In this document: positions 1-9,742 of the stretch, piece after piece
Position numbering within the stretch: position 1 is the stretch's first letter
How the letters are laid out: each line of letters opens with the position of its first letter
NCBI RefSeq assembly: GCF_000422765.1
Contig: NZ_AUGR01000001.1
Span: 186,001 to 250,000, forward strand
DNA length: 64,000 nt
Reading direction: 5' to 3'
Source of the DNA: Neptunomonas japonica DSM 18939
GTDB taxonomy: Bacteria; Pseudomonadota; Gammaproteobacteria; Pseudomonadales; Balneatricaceae
Notes under the pieces: model-generated
The model's database searches: none
What the model was told of the DNA's origin: nothing
What the model saw: the letters and a program-made list of their open reading frames with translations, nothing else
Made by a program: the position numbers and the translations under genes

Positions 1-564
1 AATTTGAAGATCGGTACTATTGCTGACCTCATTCATTATCGTACAACTAACGAGCGCACAGTAGAAAAAGCTGATGAAGGCGTTTTGACGACAGAATACG
101 GTGATTTTAACTACACGACTTATCATGACACTATTCAGAATGTCACTCATATGGCGTTAGTTAAGGGCCATATTAAGCCTGATGAGGCCACGATTGTTCG
201 TGTGCATGTGCGTGGTGACGTACTTCGTGACTTAGTGGGTGTGAACCGCGATGGTGATTCTAAATGGACAATGCACCGTGCATTAGAATATGTCGCTAAG
301 GAAGAGCAGGGTGTTGTTCTGCTGCTGGATAACGGTCAGCGTGAAGATCTGGGTACAGCGTTAGATCGTGTACTGGGTAAACAGCCCAAAACACGCGCAG
401 CTAACTTTAGTTCGTCTGGTGCTTATTTGACGGTGGGCACAGGGTCCCAAATTTTGCGTGATTTAGGTGTAGGTAAGATGCGTTTACTTAGCTCTCCTAT
501 CAAATTTAATGCAATTTCTGGTTTTGATCTGGAAATTGTTGAATACATCCCCTGCGATGAGTAA
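1..564 (+). CDS. ribBA: RibBA C-terminal part (3,4-dihydroxy-2-butanone 4-phosphate synthase with degenerate RibA domain), 5' truncated by window edge
   Basis: The reading frame is open from base 1, so the start lies upstream; the first residues are the end of the RibB (DHBP synthase) domain, followed by a RibA-like domain. RibB makes the four-carbon precursor of riboflavin in the cytoplasm. The RibA-like part lacks the zinc Cys cluster: where the real enzyme reads [16 protein letters not shown], this protein has HVRGDVLRDLVGV, without any cysteine. It therefore should not have GTP cyclohydrolase II activity; a separate, complete RibA is encoded at 5955. It is followed 16 bases later by ribH, consistent with a riboflavin operon that continues into nusB and thiL. 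The TTG at base 4 is an internal codon, not a start. Confidence 0.93.
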   Translation, partial: NLKIGTIADLIHYRTTNERTVEKADEGVLTTEYGDFNYTTYHDTIQNVTHMALVKGHIKPDEATIVRVHVRGDVLRDLVGVNRDGDSKWTMHRALEYVAKEEQGVVLLLDNGQREDLGTALDRVLGKQPKTRAANFSSSGAYLTVGTGSQILRDLGVGKMRLLSSPIKFNAISGFDLEIVEYIPCDE

Positions 565-580
565 TTAACAGGAATATATT

Positions 581-1054
581 ATGTCAGTACAGATTATTGA
601 AGGTGACTTCGTTTCCGCTGATGGTAACTATGCCATCGTAGTAGGCCGTTTCAACGCATTTGTGGTTGAAAGCTTGTTAGAAGGTGCACTGGATACACTT
701 AAACGCCATGGTGTTAAAGAAGAGAATATTCGTGTTGTGCGTGTACCAGGGGCATTCGAAGTTCCTTTGGTTGTACAAAAAATTGCTCAACAGAAGAAAG
801 ATGATGCCATTATCGCTTTAGGTGCGGTTATTCGTGGTGGCACACCTCACTTTGAGTATGTATCAGCTGAGAGTTCTAAAGGTATTGCTCAAGTAGCAAT
901 GGATTCTGGAATTCCAGTCGCTAACGGTATTTTGACAGTTAATAGTATTGAACAAGCGATTGAACGTTCAGGTACTAAAGCGGGAAATAAAGGCGCTGAA
1001 GCAGCGTTATCTGCACTAGAAATGGTTAGCTTACTGCGTAACCTTGAGGCGTAA
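581..1054 (+). CDS. ribH: 6,7-dimethyl-8-ribityllumazine synthase
   Basis: 157 residues, the usual size for lumazine synthase. It condenses 5-amino-6-ribitylamino-uracil with the RibB product to give the direct riboflavin precursor, usually as an icosahedral or pentameric assembly. Family signatures visible are the N-terminal [14 protein letters not shown], the VPGAFEVP segment and the [16 protein letters not shown] active-site region with its histidine. It lies between ribBA and nusB with short spacers, the order found in most gammaproteobacteria. Confidence 0.97.
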   Translation: MSVQIIEGDFVSADGNYAIVVGRFNAFVVESLLEGALDTLKRHGVKEENIRVVRVPGAFEVPLVVQKIAQQKKDDAIIALGAVIRGGTPHFEYVSAESSKGIAQVAMDSGIPVANGILTVNSIEQAIERSGTKAGNKGAEAALSALEMVSLLRNLEA

Positions 1055-1059
1055 TTGGA

Positions 1060-1542
1060 ATGACAGAAGAAAGCTCACCAGCTCCACGTAAAGCTAAAAA
1101 AACATCATTAACGGCACAGCGTCGTTCCGCTCGTGGTTTTGCTTTACAAGCCTTGTATCAGTGGCATATGGCTGGACAACCAGTTAACGAAATTGAGGCT
1201 CAGTTTCGTGTTGATAATGATATGGCTGGTACAGATGTTAAGTTGTTTCGTGAAATTTTACAGGGCGTTTCGCATTCCAAGAGCGAATTGGATGAGGCTT
1301 TTCAGCCTTTTCTTGATCGCGGATTGCATGAGTTAGACCCAGTTGAACTGGCAGTGTTACGCATTGGTAGTTATGAACTGATTAACCGTTTAGAAGTACC
1401 TTACCGTGTTGCGATCAATGAAAGCGTTGATTTAGCCAAAACCTTTGGTGCTACAGATAGCCATCGTTATGTGAATGGTATTTTGGATAAGCTAGCTCAA
1501 CGAGTACGCATGGTTGAGATCAGAGGCTCTCGAGGCAAATAA
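1060..1542 (+). CDS. nusB: Transcription antitermination factor NusB
   Basis: 160 residues, all-helical NusB fold expected. NusB pairs with NusE (S10) on the boxA of rRNA operons and supports antitermination. Recognisable parts are the basic N-terminal [16 protein letters not shown] helix and the C-terminal [24 protein letters not shown] region. It starts five bases after ribH stops, so it is co-transcribed and probably translationally linked. A short lysine-rich N-terminal tail (about 20 residues) precedes the conserved domain. Confidence 0.96.
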   Translation: MTEESSPAPRKAKKTSLTAQRRSARGFALQALYQWHMAGQPVNEIEAQFRVDNDMAGTDVKLFREILQGVSHSKSELDEAFQPFLDRGLHELDPVELAVLRIGSYELINRLEVPYRVAINESVDLAKTFGATDSHRYVNGILDKLAQRVRMVEIRGSRGK

Positions 1543-1548
1543 ATAGTC

Positions 1549-2517
1549 ATGGATGAGTTTGCACTGATACGCCGTTACTTTCAGCCTTTACAGCAGCCCC
1601 GGCAGGGGACAGCTGAAGAAAGTGTATCGGTAGGTATCGGTGATGATTGTGCGGTGCTTAATGTTCCTGAGGGGCGGCAACTCGTTGTGTCTATCGATAC
1701 GCTGGTTGAAGGGACACATTTTTTAGCGGATACCCCGCCTGAGCAACTCGCCTGGCGGTTACTTGGAGCCTGTGTCAGTGATTTAGCTGCCATGGGGGCA
1801 ACACCTAGTTGGCTGACACTTGCACTGACATTGCCTCATGCAGATGAGGCGTGGGTGAGCGCTTTTTCGGCTGCGCTGTCTGAAGCTACTCAGCTCTACC
1901 GCATTCGGTTGGTGGGTGGTGACACGACACGTGGGCCGCTGACATTAACGGCACAGGTTCATGGCTTTGTTAAAACAGATACTGCGTTGCTACGAAGCAA
2001 TGCTCAGATCGGTGACTTGATTTGTGTAACGGGGACTCTTGGAGATAGCCGGGCAGGGTTGGAAACGCTGTTAACAAAATCCTCATCAAACACGGTTGTA
2101 GAGTACTTACGTCAGCGTTTTTATCGTCCTCAGCCTAGAATCTCTACAGGGCAGTTAATATCTGCTTATGCTTCGGCGTGTATTGATATTTCTGACGGTT
2201 TGTTAGGCGATATACAGCACATTATGGATCAGTCAGAGGTAGGGGCTCAAATCAATCCAGAAGCACTACCTTTATCAGCAGAGATTCAGCACTTTACTGA
2301 CGATAAAACCGCACGAGAGTGGGCTTTATCTGGGGGTGAAGATTTTGAACTGTGCTTTACAGTACCTCCCGAACAGTGGTTAAGTCTACAGGCACACTTG
2401 CAAAATCATGACGTCCAGGTAACACCTGTCGGTGCTATCTGTGAGGCTAAGGGCTTGCAGTTATTCAGCCAAGGTGAGTGGTGTGCTGTAGCAGCGAATG
2501 GGTATAAACACTTTTAA
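1549..2517 (+). CDS. thiL: Thiamine-monophosphate kinase
   Basis: 322 residues, normal for ThiL, which phosphorylates thiamine monophosphate to the active thiamine diphosphate. The N-terminal GIGDDCAVL, the central GGDTTRGP and the later DISDGLLGD and SGGEDFELCF motifs are the ATP and metal sites of the PurM-like family. ATG start at 1549 follows nusB by six bases. Position between nusB and pgpA is the common gammaproteobacterial arrangement. Confidence 0.96.
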   Translation: MDEFALIRRYFQPLQQPRQGTAEESVSVGIGDDCAVLNVPEGRQLVVSIDTLVEGTHFLADTPPEQLAWRLLGACVSDLAAMGATPSWLTLALTLPHADEAWVSAFSAALSEATQLYRIRLVGGDTTRGPLTLTAQVHGFVKTDTALLRSNAQIGDLICVTGTLGDSRAGLETLLTKSSSNTVVEYLRQRFYRPQPRISTGQLISAYASACIDISDGLLGDIQHIMDQSEVGAQINPEALPLSAEIQHFTDDKTAREWALSGGEDFELCFTVPPEQWLSLQAHLQNHDVQVTPVGAICEAKGLQLFSQGEWCAVAANGYKHF

Positions 2518-2536
2518 TGAATAAAGAAGACAGTAT

Positions 2537-3013
2537 ATGAAGCTCAGTGCAAAACGAATCTTAAGTAACCCAGTCCACTGTTTAGCATTTGGTTTTGGCA
2601 GTGGGCTTGCGCCTAAAGCACCTGGAACCTTTGGTACTTTGGCTGCGGTGCCTTTGTTTTTGTTGTTATCTTACTTGTCATTATCTGAGTACATATTTGT
2701 AGTCATTTTCGCGTCCATTGTGGGTATTTATTTTTGTGGCCAAACGGCTAAGGATTTACGGGTGCATGATCATCCGGGTATCGTTTGGGATGAATTTGCG
2801 GGTTTTTGGATCACAATGATAGCTGTTCCTGTTTCTTGGTGGAGTGTGCTGCTGGGTTTTGCATTATTTAGGCTTTTCGATATCTGGAAGCCTTGGCCGA
2901 TTAAATGGGTCGATCAGCATGTTCATGGTGGTTTAGGTATTATGCTAGATGATGTGTTGGCTGGCTTGTTGGCATTAGGTGTATTGCATCTACTTATTGG
3001 CTTAATATCTTAG
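2537..3013 (+). CDS. pgpA: Phosphatidylglycerophosphatase A
   Basis: 158 residues, an inner-membrane phosphatase that makes phosphatidylglycerol from phosphatidylglycerophosphate. The N-terminal FGSGLAPKAPGTFGTL, the central VWDEFAGF and RLFDIWKPWPI segments are family signatures; about four hydrophobic helices are visible. It is the last gene of the ribBA-ribH-nusB-thiL-pgpA run, 19 bases after thiL. Confidence 0.94.
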   Translation: MKLSAKRILSNPVHCLAFGFGSGLAPKAPGTFGTLAAVPLFLLLSYLSLSEYIFVVIFASIVGIYFCGQTAKDLRVHDHPGIVWDEFAGFWITMIAVPVSWWSVLLGFALFRLFDIWKPWPIKWVDQHVHGGLGIMLDDVLAGLLALGVLHLLIGLIS

Positions 3014-3108
3014 CCGAGAACTTTTTGTTCTTAAAAAGCATTTTGTTTTCAGTTTCGTTTCAGTTTCAGGGACTACTCTGCAATTGAAATAAAAAACGGA
3101 GAACGGTC

Positions 3109-3429
3109 ATGAAAATGTTTACACAAACAATTGCTCTTACCTCGATCCTCTTTGCTGCTAGCGCGATCGCTTCAACTCAAGGGTTGGCTCCACCCATGCA
3201 CTCAACTGAATTTAACATGCACTCCCCAAGTATGGTTATGGCTGATGAGCATTACGCATTTACTGGTATTTATGAAAATGCACTTTCAAGTAGTTCGACA
3301 GAGCGCCAGCTAGGACAAGGCATAATTGGAGGCACACTTCATGCGTCCGAATTTTGTCTAACAACAAGCTTGTCTGTTGCGCTTAATGAGAACTCAGTTG
3401 AAAACCATCTTGGTGGTAAGCAATGCTGA
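3109..3429 (+). CDS. Small secreted protein of unknown function
   Basis: 106 residues; no family recognised. The first about 21 residues form a signal peptide (positive start, hydrophobic core, cleavage likely after ASAIAS). The mature part is Met/His/Ser-rich (MHSTEFNMHSPSMVM), a composition seen in some metal-binding periplasmic proteins, and it holds two cysteines near the C terminus. It precedes the PepSY and two-component genes and could be a target or accessory of that system; this is only inference from position. RBS-like GGAG lies ahead of the ATG. Confidence 0.6.
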   Translation: MKMFTQTIALTSILFAASAIASTQGLAPPMHSTEFNMHSPSMVMADEHYAFTGIYENALSSSSTERQLGQGIIGGTLHASEFCLTTSLSVALNENSVENHLGGKQC

Positions 3430-3522
3430 ATATGCTTTTTTCTGTAGTACTTCATAGTATAGAGAGGCACACTTAACGTACCTCTCTTATACTGTGAGGG
3501 TAATCATGGACTTTGTTACTTT

Positions 3523-3867
3523 ATGAATAAAATAAAAATAGTACTTACATTTGTCTTACTCTTTTCTCCTTTACTACATGCTGGTGAAGGTACTCCTATA
3601 GCTCCTGCCGTCTATGAAAATGGTGATCGACTAGATTATCAAGCGTGCAGAGTGTTAGTGAAGCGTGGCGAAATATTGCCAATGTCAGACTTAATGGAAT
3701 TAGCCAATAAGCGCTCCAGTGACCATATTCTTGATGCATACCTAGTGAAGGAGAACGATCAGTACTATTATCAAATCGAGTCAGTCGGTAATAATGGGGT
3801 TGTGAGTGTCTTTTATATGGACGCTACAAATGGCGAAATTGTAAAAAACTTCAAGGTAACTCAGTGA
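3523..3867 (+). CDS. PepSY-domain periplasmic protein
   Basis: 114 residues with a signal peptide (residues 1-20, cleavage near LLHA). The rest resembles the small PepSY module: a helix (MSDLMELANKR), then strands with ILDAYLVKENDQYYYQIE and FYMDATNGEIVKNF. PepSY proteins bind or inhibit peptidases or sense envelope ligands. Its stop codon overlaps the GTG start of the response regulator by four bases, which ties it to the two-component system as a possible sensor partner. Confidence 0.82.
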   Translation: MNKIKIVLTFVLLFSPLLHAGEGTPIAPAVYENGDRLDYQACRVLVKRGEILPMSDLMELANKRSSDHILDAYLVKENDQYYYQIESVGNNGVVSVFYMDATNGEIVKNFKVTQ

Positions 3868-4529
3868 GAATACTGCTAGTAGAAGATGATCGAACGTTAG
3901 GGCCAGATTTAAAGAAAGAGCTTGCGGCACTTGGGTATGCAGTGGATCTTGCTGATAATGGCGTGGATGCTGAGGCTCTAGGGTATGAAGATATCTATGA
4001 TCTTGCTGTGCTTGATTTAGGGTTGCCTCAGCGGCCAGGTATCGAAGTATTAAAAAATTGGCGGAAGCGCAGTAATAATATTCCCACGTTAATTTTAACA
4101 GCGCGCTCTTCTTGGCAAGAGAAAATTGACGGCTTTGATGCGGGTGCTGATGATTATCTTGCTAAACCTTTCCATACGGAAGAGCTCGTTGCGCGCATGA
4201 CCGCTTTATTACGTCGTGCAAAGCAGCAGCCAACGAAGCAACTAGAAACATCTGGATTAGTTTTAAACGAGAAGACTCAAGCCGTCAGTGTTGAAGGCAG
4301 TAATGAATTAGAGTTAACAGGGATGGAATATAAGTTATTAAGGTATTTCATGCATAACCCTGGACGATTGCTTTCAAAGCTCCAAATTGTGGAGCATATT
4401 TATGATGATGGTGCTGAAAATGACAGTAATGTTGTTGAAGCCTATATAAAGATGTTACGTAAGAAAATTGGGAAAGAGCGCATACAAACAAAACGTGGCC
4501 AAGGCTATATCTTCGTAAATCAGCTATGA
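3864..4529 (+). CDS. OmpR/PhoP-family response regulator
   Basis: 221 residues: receiver domain (about 1-115) with acidic pair ED at residues 7-8, phospho-acceptor Asp51 in AVLDLGLP and Lys in AKPF, then a winged-helix DNA-binding domain with the typical VEAYIKMLRKKIG recognition region. GTG start overlaps the PepSY stop, and its own stop overlaps the kinase start (ATGA), so the three form one translational unit. PhoP or QseB are the nearest well-known relatives; the exact orthology is not settled by the sequence alone. Confidence 0.93.
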   Translation: MRILLVEDDRTLGPDLKKELAALGYAVDLADNGVDAEALGYEDIYDLAVLDLGLPQRPGIEVLKNWRKRSNNIPTLILTARSSWQEKIDGFDAGADDYLAKPFHTEELVARMTALLRRAKQQPTKQLETSGLVLNEKTQAVSVEGSNELELTGMEYKLLRYFMHNPGRLLSKLQIVEHIYDDGAENDSNVVEAYIKMLRKKIGKERIQTKRGQGYIFVNQL

Positions 4530-5890
4530 AGAACTCTATACAAGGAAGACTAAATCTTGCATTTATTGGGCTGACACTCACTGTATTTGCAATACTCTGG
4601 GTTTTACAGGGTATGGCGGTGCGAGAAGTCGCCTATGAATTTGTAAGCGCTAGAATGCAGGGTGATGCTCGTACAGTGCTACAAGCCGTAATGAGTAAAG
4701 ATGATAAGTGGCAAATCGACCCTGAATACATCTCTCCTGTTTATACGCAGCCCATGTCTGGGCATTATTACCAGTTTCTTGTCGATGATGGAGAGTGGAG
4801 TTTTTCAAGGTCATTGTGGGACGAAGAAATACCTACCTATGACGGGAAGCCCGTTGGCCAGCTCAATATTGATTTACAGTATAAGCGCGATAAACCTTGG
4901 TTGGTTTATGATAATCGTTTTGAAAAAGCGGGCCATACTATCCGTATTGTCTTAGCAGAAGATATCAGCCAAATAGAAGCAAAGCTGAAATCCTTAAGTT
5001 GGTGGGTGGCAGGCATTGGGTTGCTATTTATTCTGATTCTTTTAATCGTTCAAATATTAGTTATCCGCAACGGTTTGAAAAGCCTAACATGCGTGCAGCA
5101 GGATATTATTAGGCTTAAAGAAGGTGATATAAGCACACTGTCTGAAGTTCAGGTAAAAGAAATAGCGCCTTTAGTGAATGAAATTAATTACATGATAGAG
5201 AGCATGACCCTTCGTTTGGATCGTTCTCGTCATGCAGTGGGTAATTTGGCTCATGCCGCTAAAACCCCCTTGACGGTGATTGATCGCCAGATTGAAACAC
5301 TTAGACAGTCTAGCCCTGATTGTGCGAATGCACTAGAGCAGCAGTCTCAAGCTTTAAGAAACTTAGTGGAGCGAGAGCTAACTCGTGCGCGCATTGCGGG
5401 AGCAGCAATGCCAGGGCAAAAAGTGATTATTGAAGAAGAAGTCGAAAAATTAACGAAAGCGATGAAGATGATTTATCGTGATAAAGCACTCGAATATGAA
5501 ATTTCCATAAAAAGTACGACATTCTTCCCCGGCGAGCGCGATGATTTAATTGAGCTTATGGGTAATTTGATTGATAACGCTAGTAAATGGGCAACAACAA
5601 AGGTTCGTATCAGAGGTATGATGAATGAACACTGTTTAGAGTTGTGCATTGAAGATGATGGGCCGGGTATTCCTGAAGATAAAATGACACTGTTAATGTC
5701 ACGGGGTGAGCGCCTCGATGAATCTACGGTTGGGCACGGTCTAGGGCTTAGTATTGTTATGGAAATTGTTCGCCAGTATAAAGGCGTGTTCCAACTCCTT
5801 CCTTCCAATATGGGAGGTTTACATACGCATCTATTGCTACCCCGCCAGCAGAATGCCGAATTGAAATCTGTCATGCTAACTAGTCAGTGA
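4526..5890 (+). CDS. PhoQ-like sensor histidine kinase
   Basis: 454 residues. Two membrane segments (about 9-28 and 157-180) bracket a periplasmic sensor region of about 130 residues; then HAMP-like linker, H-box with His243 in LAHAAKTPLTV, N-box LMGNLIDNASKWA, G1 EDDGPGIP and G2 GHGLGLSI. The H-box form (HxxKTPL) is the PhoQ type. It phosphorylates the upstream regulator. The sensor region is acidic in places, as in PhoQ, but the ligand cannot be read from sequence. Confidence 0.92.
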   Translation: MKNSIQGRLNLAFIGLTLTVFAILWVLQGMAVREVAYEFVSARMQGDARTVLQAVMSKDDKWQIDPEYISPVYTQPMSGHYYQFLVDDGEWSFSRSLWDEEIPTYDGKPVGQLNIDLQYKRDKPWLVYDNRFEKAGHTIRIVLAEDISQIEAKLKSLSWWVAGIGLLFILILLIVQILVIRNGLKSLTCVQQDIIRLKEGDISTLSEVQVKEIAPLVNEINYMIESMTLRLDRSRHAVGNLAHAAKTPLTVIDRQIETLRQSSPDCANALEQQSQALRNLVERELTRARIAGAAMPGQKVIIEEEVEKLTKAMKMIYRDKALEYEISIKSTTFFPGERDDLIELMGNLIDNASKWATTKVRIRGMMNEHCLELCIEDDGPGIPEDKMTLLMSRGERLDESTVGHGLGLSIVMEIVRQYKGVFQLLPSNMGGLHTHLLLPRQQNAELKSVMLTSQ

Positions 5891-5954
5891 TAATGATTAC
5901 CCAAAAGGGCCATCCACTGATAAACTATGCTGCCTGTTTTTTGAGGATAGATGA

Positions 5955-6569
5955 GTGACTATCGAGTATGTAGCTGATTCCAAACTGCCAATGCCATGGG
6001 GCACCTTTACTATGGTGGGCTTTGAGGATACAGAAACCAATAAAGAGCATATCGCTATGGTTTTTGGTGACGTCTCCGGTGATGAACCGGTATTGGCGCG
6101 AGTGCACTCAGAGTGCCTAACGGGTGACGCGTTATTTAGTTTGCGTTGTGATTGTGGCTTTCAGTTGCAAGAGGCATTAAAACGGATTGCTGAAAATGGC
6201 CGTGGTGTTCTTTTATACTTGCGCCAAGAAGGTCGTGGTATTGGTTTGCTTAATAAAATTAAGGCATATAACCTTCAAGATCAGGGTGCTGATACTGTTG
6301 AAGCAAACGAACGTCTCGGTTTTGCAGCCGACCTGCGTAGTTACAGCATGTGTGAACCAATGCTCGAGCACTTAGGGATTAAGTCTGTAAGGTTAATGAC
6401 AAATAACCCTCGTAAAGTAACATCACTAGAAACATATGGCGTCACAGTGACTGAACGAGTGCCGTTACAGGTTGGTAAAAACCGCCATAACGAAGAGTAC
6501 CTCGCTACTAAAATGGGCAAAATGGGTCATATGATGACTGAGCACCACTTTATAGATGATGAGAGCTAA
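5955..6569 (+). CDS. ribA: GTP cyclohydrolase II
   Basis: 204 residues, GTG start. It opens GTP to the first riboflavin-pathway pyrimidine. Zinc ligands Cys54, Cys65 and Cys67 ([16 protein letters not shown]) are intact, as are RQEGRGIGL and the MTNNPRK region. It supplies the activity missing from the RibA-like half of the RibBA protein at the window start, and is not in the same operon. Confidence 0.96.
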   Translation: MTIEYVADSKLPMPWGTFTMVGFEDTETNKEHIAMVFGDVSGDEPVLARVHSECLTGDALFSLRCDCGFQLQEALKRIAENGRGVLLYLRQEGRGIGLLNKIKAYNLQDQGADTVEANERLGFAADLRSYSMCEPMLEHLGIKSVRLMTNNPRKVTSLETYGVTVTERVPLQVGKNRHNEEYLATKMGKMGHMMTEHHFIDDES

Positions 6570-6630
6570 GCGCTTTTTTCTGTCTTAGTGTGTTGTAACT
6601 TATAAGGGATACTTTCTCACTATAAAAGTG

Positions 6631-6656
6631 TTACCAGTGGTCAAGGCCACTGGTAA
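6631..6656. terminator. Bidirectional terminator between ribA and dxs
   Basis: A perfect 10-bp stem (TTACCAGTGG with CCACTGGTAA) and 6-base loop lie between the convergent ribA and dxs genes. The T-tract is short on the right side, and on the other strand the stem runs into AT-rich sequence. Confidence 0.75.
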
Positions 6657-6663
6657 TTTGTGT

Positions 6664-8412
6664 TTAAAATGTCAGTATGCTTTCTGTGTATTGGAACTCT
6701 CTAGTGGCGTGCTCAATCCAGCGATCTGGAATACCTAGAATTCTTAGTGATCCCTGCCAAGCTGACTGAGCAATAAATTCTGCAACAGCAGAGCCTGCTC
6801 CGCCTTGTATCGCATGATCTTCAATACTAATGAAGCTTTGATGTGTTTTCATCAAAATGCTAAGTAGCTCTGTATCTAGAGGTTTTACAAAGCGCATATC
6901 TACCAGCGTATGTTGGCCTTTTTGGGCGATTTCTTTTGCCTCAGGGAGTAGTGGGCCAAAATTAAGCACAGCAGTACCGGATGTTCCTGATACTAACAAC
7001 CTTGCCTTACCTACTGGGATGGTTTCATCGTTACAGATGGGTTCTGGGCAGGATCCACTTCCGCGAGGGTATCTCACGGCGGCTGGCCCCTTGTATGCAT
7101 AGCCAGTGTTAAGCATTAGCCACTGTTCTTGCTCATCTGCAGGGGTCATTATTACGAGTCCGGGAATACAGCGCATTGCGGCAATATCAAAACTACCGGA
7201 GTGAGTTGCACCGTCTTCTCCTACTAACCCTGCACGATCCACGGCTAATAAAACGTCTAAGGATTGAATGGCAATATCATGTACCAACTGGTCATAAGCA
7301 CGTTGTAGAAAAGTAGAATAGATGGCGACGACTGGTTTTATTCCAGCACAGGCAAGGCCTGCGGCAAACGTCAGAGCATGTTGTTCTGCAATGGCAACGT
7401 CAAAATAACGTTCTGGAAACGCCTGCGAAAAAGCAATCAGATCTGAGCCTTCGCGCATGGCAGGCGTAATACCTACCAGTTTTTTATCTTGTTGTGCTTT
7501 ATGTAGCAGCCAGCGGCCAAAGTGGTTGGCAAAAGTGGCTTGCTTAGACTTTTGGGGTGCTGTTATAGGCTCAAGTTTAGTGATGGCATGGTAACCAACA
7601 GGGTCTGCTTCTGCAGGTAAAAAACCTTTACCCTTAAGTGTGGTGATATGTAAAAACTGCGGCCCCTGTTTGTGTAGAGCGTCCTTTAGTGCCGGCAGCA
7701 AGGCGTTAAAGTCATGGCCATCAATAGGTCCTTGATATTCAAAAGCAAGTGCCTCAAACAGTGCCGCTGTTGTTTTGCTGCGGCTACCTTTTGTGAGCTT
7801 AAGGTTTTTAGCTAAATACGTGGCTAACCCTCCCTCATTACGAGATATCGACATGTCATTGTCGTTGAGAATAACCAATATATTGGCATTTGTATGAGCT
7901 GCATGGTTCAGAGCTTCAAAAGCCATGCCGGCTGTTAGCGCTCCATCACCAATAACCGCGACTGTTTTGCTGGGTACGCCGTTTAATTGATCAGCGACCG
8001 CCATGCCTAGAGCAGCACTAATAGAGGTGCTTGAATGCCCTGTGCCAAAGTCATCGTACTGGCTCTCCTCACGCCGTGGGAAAGGCGCTAAGCCGTCCTT
8101 ATGGCGAATAGTCAGCATTTGCTCACGGCGACCAGTAAGGATCTTATGTGGATAGCATTGATGCCCAACATCCCAAACCATGTGGTCGTTGGGTGTATCT
8201 AGTAGGTAATGTAGAGCAATAGTTAGCTCTACCACACCTAAGCCTGCACCAAAATGCCCACCTGTCTGACCTACGCTATAAAGCAAGAATGCGCGTAATT
8301 GTTCAGCTACTTCTGATAGCTGAGAGTCAGGTAAACGACGAAGGTCCGCAGGTAAGTTGATGCTGTCCAATAATGGAGTAACAGGACGTGCGGTTGGGAT
8401 ATTAGTAAACAT
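6664..8412 (-). CDS. dxs: 1-deoxy-D-xylulose-5-phosphate synthase
   Basis: 582 residues, somewhat shorter than the about 620 of the E. coli enzyme. It joins pyruvate and glyceraldehyde 3-phosphate with thiamine diphosphate, the first step of the MEP isoprenoid pathway. Thiamine-site motif GDGALTAGMAFEALNHA with LNDNDMSIS, and the DRAGLVGEDGATHSG segment of the second domain, are present. Its ATG overlaps the ispA stop by one base (TGATG), so the two are co-translated. Confidence 0.96.
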   Translation of the reverse strand: MFTNIPTARPVTPLLDSINLPADLRRLPDSQLSEVAEQLRAFLLYSVGQTGGHFGAGLGVVELTIALHYLLDTPNDHMVWDVGHQCYPHKILTGRREQMLTIRHKDGLAPFPRREESQYDDFGTGHSSTSISAALGMAVADQLNGVPSKTVAVIGDGALTAGMAFEALNHAAHTNANILVILNDNDMSISRNEGGLATYLAKNLKLTKGSRSKTTAALFEALAFEYQGPIDGHDFNALLPALKDALHKQGPQFLHITTLKGKGFLPAEADPVGYHAITKLEPITAPQKSKQATFANHFGRWLLHKAQQDKKLVGITPAMREGSDLIAFSQAFPERYFDVAIAEQHALTFAAGLACAGIKPVVAIYSTFLQRAYDQLVHDIAIQSLDVLLAVDRAGLVGEDGATHSGSFDIAAMRCIPGLVIMTPADEQEQWLMLNTGYAYKGPAAVRYPRGSGSCPEPICNDETIPVGKARLLVSGTSGTAVLNFGPLLPEAKEIAQKGQHTLVDMRFVKPLDTELLSILMKTHQSFISIEDHAIQGGAGSAVAEFIAQSAWQGSLRILGIPDRWIEHATREFQYTESILTF

Positions 8413-9296
8413 CAGTGAGACCGGTTAACAATGTAATCAGCCAATTCCCTTAGCAGTTTCCCTTGTTCGCCAAAAGGTTGCATGGCTTCTAGCGCTGCTT
8501 TGTGCAGGCTATCTAACTTTGCTTTAGCGCCTTCCATACCAAGCAGTGCTGGGTAGGTAGGTTTATTTTGTTCAAGGTCCGATCCTTGCGGCTTGCCGAG
8601 TGTGTCTGTGTCACCTTCGATATCAAGGATGTCATCTTTTACCTGAAAAGCTAGTCCAATCGCTTCTCCGTAAGCGCGCAAAGCAGCTTTTGCTGTTGTG
8701 TCTATGCACTCAGCAGATAGATACCCTAGCTCAATAGCGGCATTAATCAGAGCGCCCGTTTTATGAGCATGCATCTGTTTTAACTGCTCAAGCGCTAGTG
8801 GTTTATCCACATGGCTCAGGTCGAACGCTTGTCCTGCTACCATACCTTTGTCTCCACTGGCTTTTGCCAGTACTGAGACCATCTGCAATTTAGTATTCGC
8901 TTTGGCTGGATTGCTTGCAGAGCTAAGCAGCTCAAACGCAAAGCATTGCAGTGCATCGCCGGCAAGAATAGCCGTGGCTTCATCAAACGCGATATGACAA
9001 GTAGGCTTGCCGCGTCGTAACTCATCATCGTCCATGGCAGGAAGGTCGTCATGCACTAAGGAATAACTATGAACACATTCAATAGCACATGCAGCTGAAT
9101 CAGCATGATTTATATGGCCGTTCAGTAGCTGGTTAACTAAATAGACGAGCAACGGGCGCACTCTTTTTCCGCCATTAAATAATGCGTATCGCATGGCATC
9201 TTGTAAGAGAGGTTCTATACTGTTGTGCACGAGCGAGTTTTTGAGCTGCTCATCTACACGGTGGTGATATGTCTTAATGGCGGTTTGCAATGCCAC
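8412..9296 (-). CDS. ispA: Farnesyl diphosphate synthase (geranyltranstransferase)
   Basis: 294 residues from the GTG at 9296. An in-frame ATG further upstream would give a longer protein that overlaps xseB almost entirely and has no similarity to the family, so the GTG start, five bases after the xseB stop, is preferred. First Asp-rich motif HDDLPAMDDDELRRG and second DDILD are intact; the enzyme makes C15 farnesyl diphosphate. Operon xseB-ispA-dxs matches E. coli. Confidence 0.95.
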   Translation of the reverse strand: MALQTAIKTYHHRVDEQLKNSLVHNSIEPLLQDAMRYALFNGGKRVRPLLVYLVNQLLNGHINHADSAACAIECVHSYSLVHDDLPAMDDDELRRGKPTCHIAFDEATAILAGDALQCFAFELLSSASNPAKANTKLQMVSVLAKASGDKGMVAGQAFDLSHVDKPLALEQLKQMHAHKTGALINAAIELGYLSAECIDTTAKAALRAYGEAIGLAFQVKDDILDIEGDTDTLGKPQGSDLEQNKPTYPALLGMEGAKAKLDSLHKAALEAMQPFGEQGKLLRELADYIVNRSH

Positions 9297-9300
9297 GGGA

Positions 9301-9543
9301 TTAGTCCTGTTCTGTGTTGAAGGGCTCAGTTTTATGCTCACCGTTTTGCGATGTGAGTATGTGAACCTTTTGTTCGGCTTGGTCGAGCAGTGTTTGGCAT
9401 TCGCGAGTGAGTTTAATACCTTCTTCGAAGGCATTAAGAGAGGCTTCTAGTGTTAAGTCGCCGTTCTCCATTTGAGTAACTAAGGACTCTAAGTCTGCTA
9501 GCGACTGTTCGAAATCAGGTGTTTTCTTTTTGCGAGGCATCAT
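9301..9543 (-). CDS. xseB: Exodeoxyribonuclease VII small subunit
   Basis: 80 residues, the usual length. [35 protein letters not shown] spans the family core (residues 11-45). It forms exonuclease VII with XseA, which is not in the window. Two adjacent Met codons leave the start at 9543 or 9540. First gene of the ispA-dxs operon. Confidence 0.94.
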   Translation of the reverse strand: MMPRKKKTPDFEQSLADLESLVTQMENGDLTLEASLNAFEEGIKLTRECQTLLDQAEQKVHILTSQNGEHKTEPFNTEQD

Positions 9544-9742
9544 GAATTTCCATACTGGACGAGCCGTAAAATAACCGAATTGAAACCGAATTTAAAACTA
9601 GAGGTTAATCAATTCATAAAACTGCCGACATACACTTATACTTAAAACTATGTCTGTAGAGTATACCAGTCATCTATTCTGGTATTATCCTCTAAAATAT
9701 AACAGACAAACAGTCATTAGCTTGATGTAAAAGGAGATTTGT

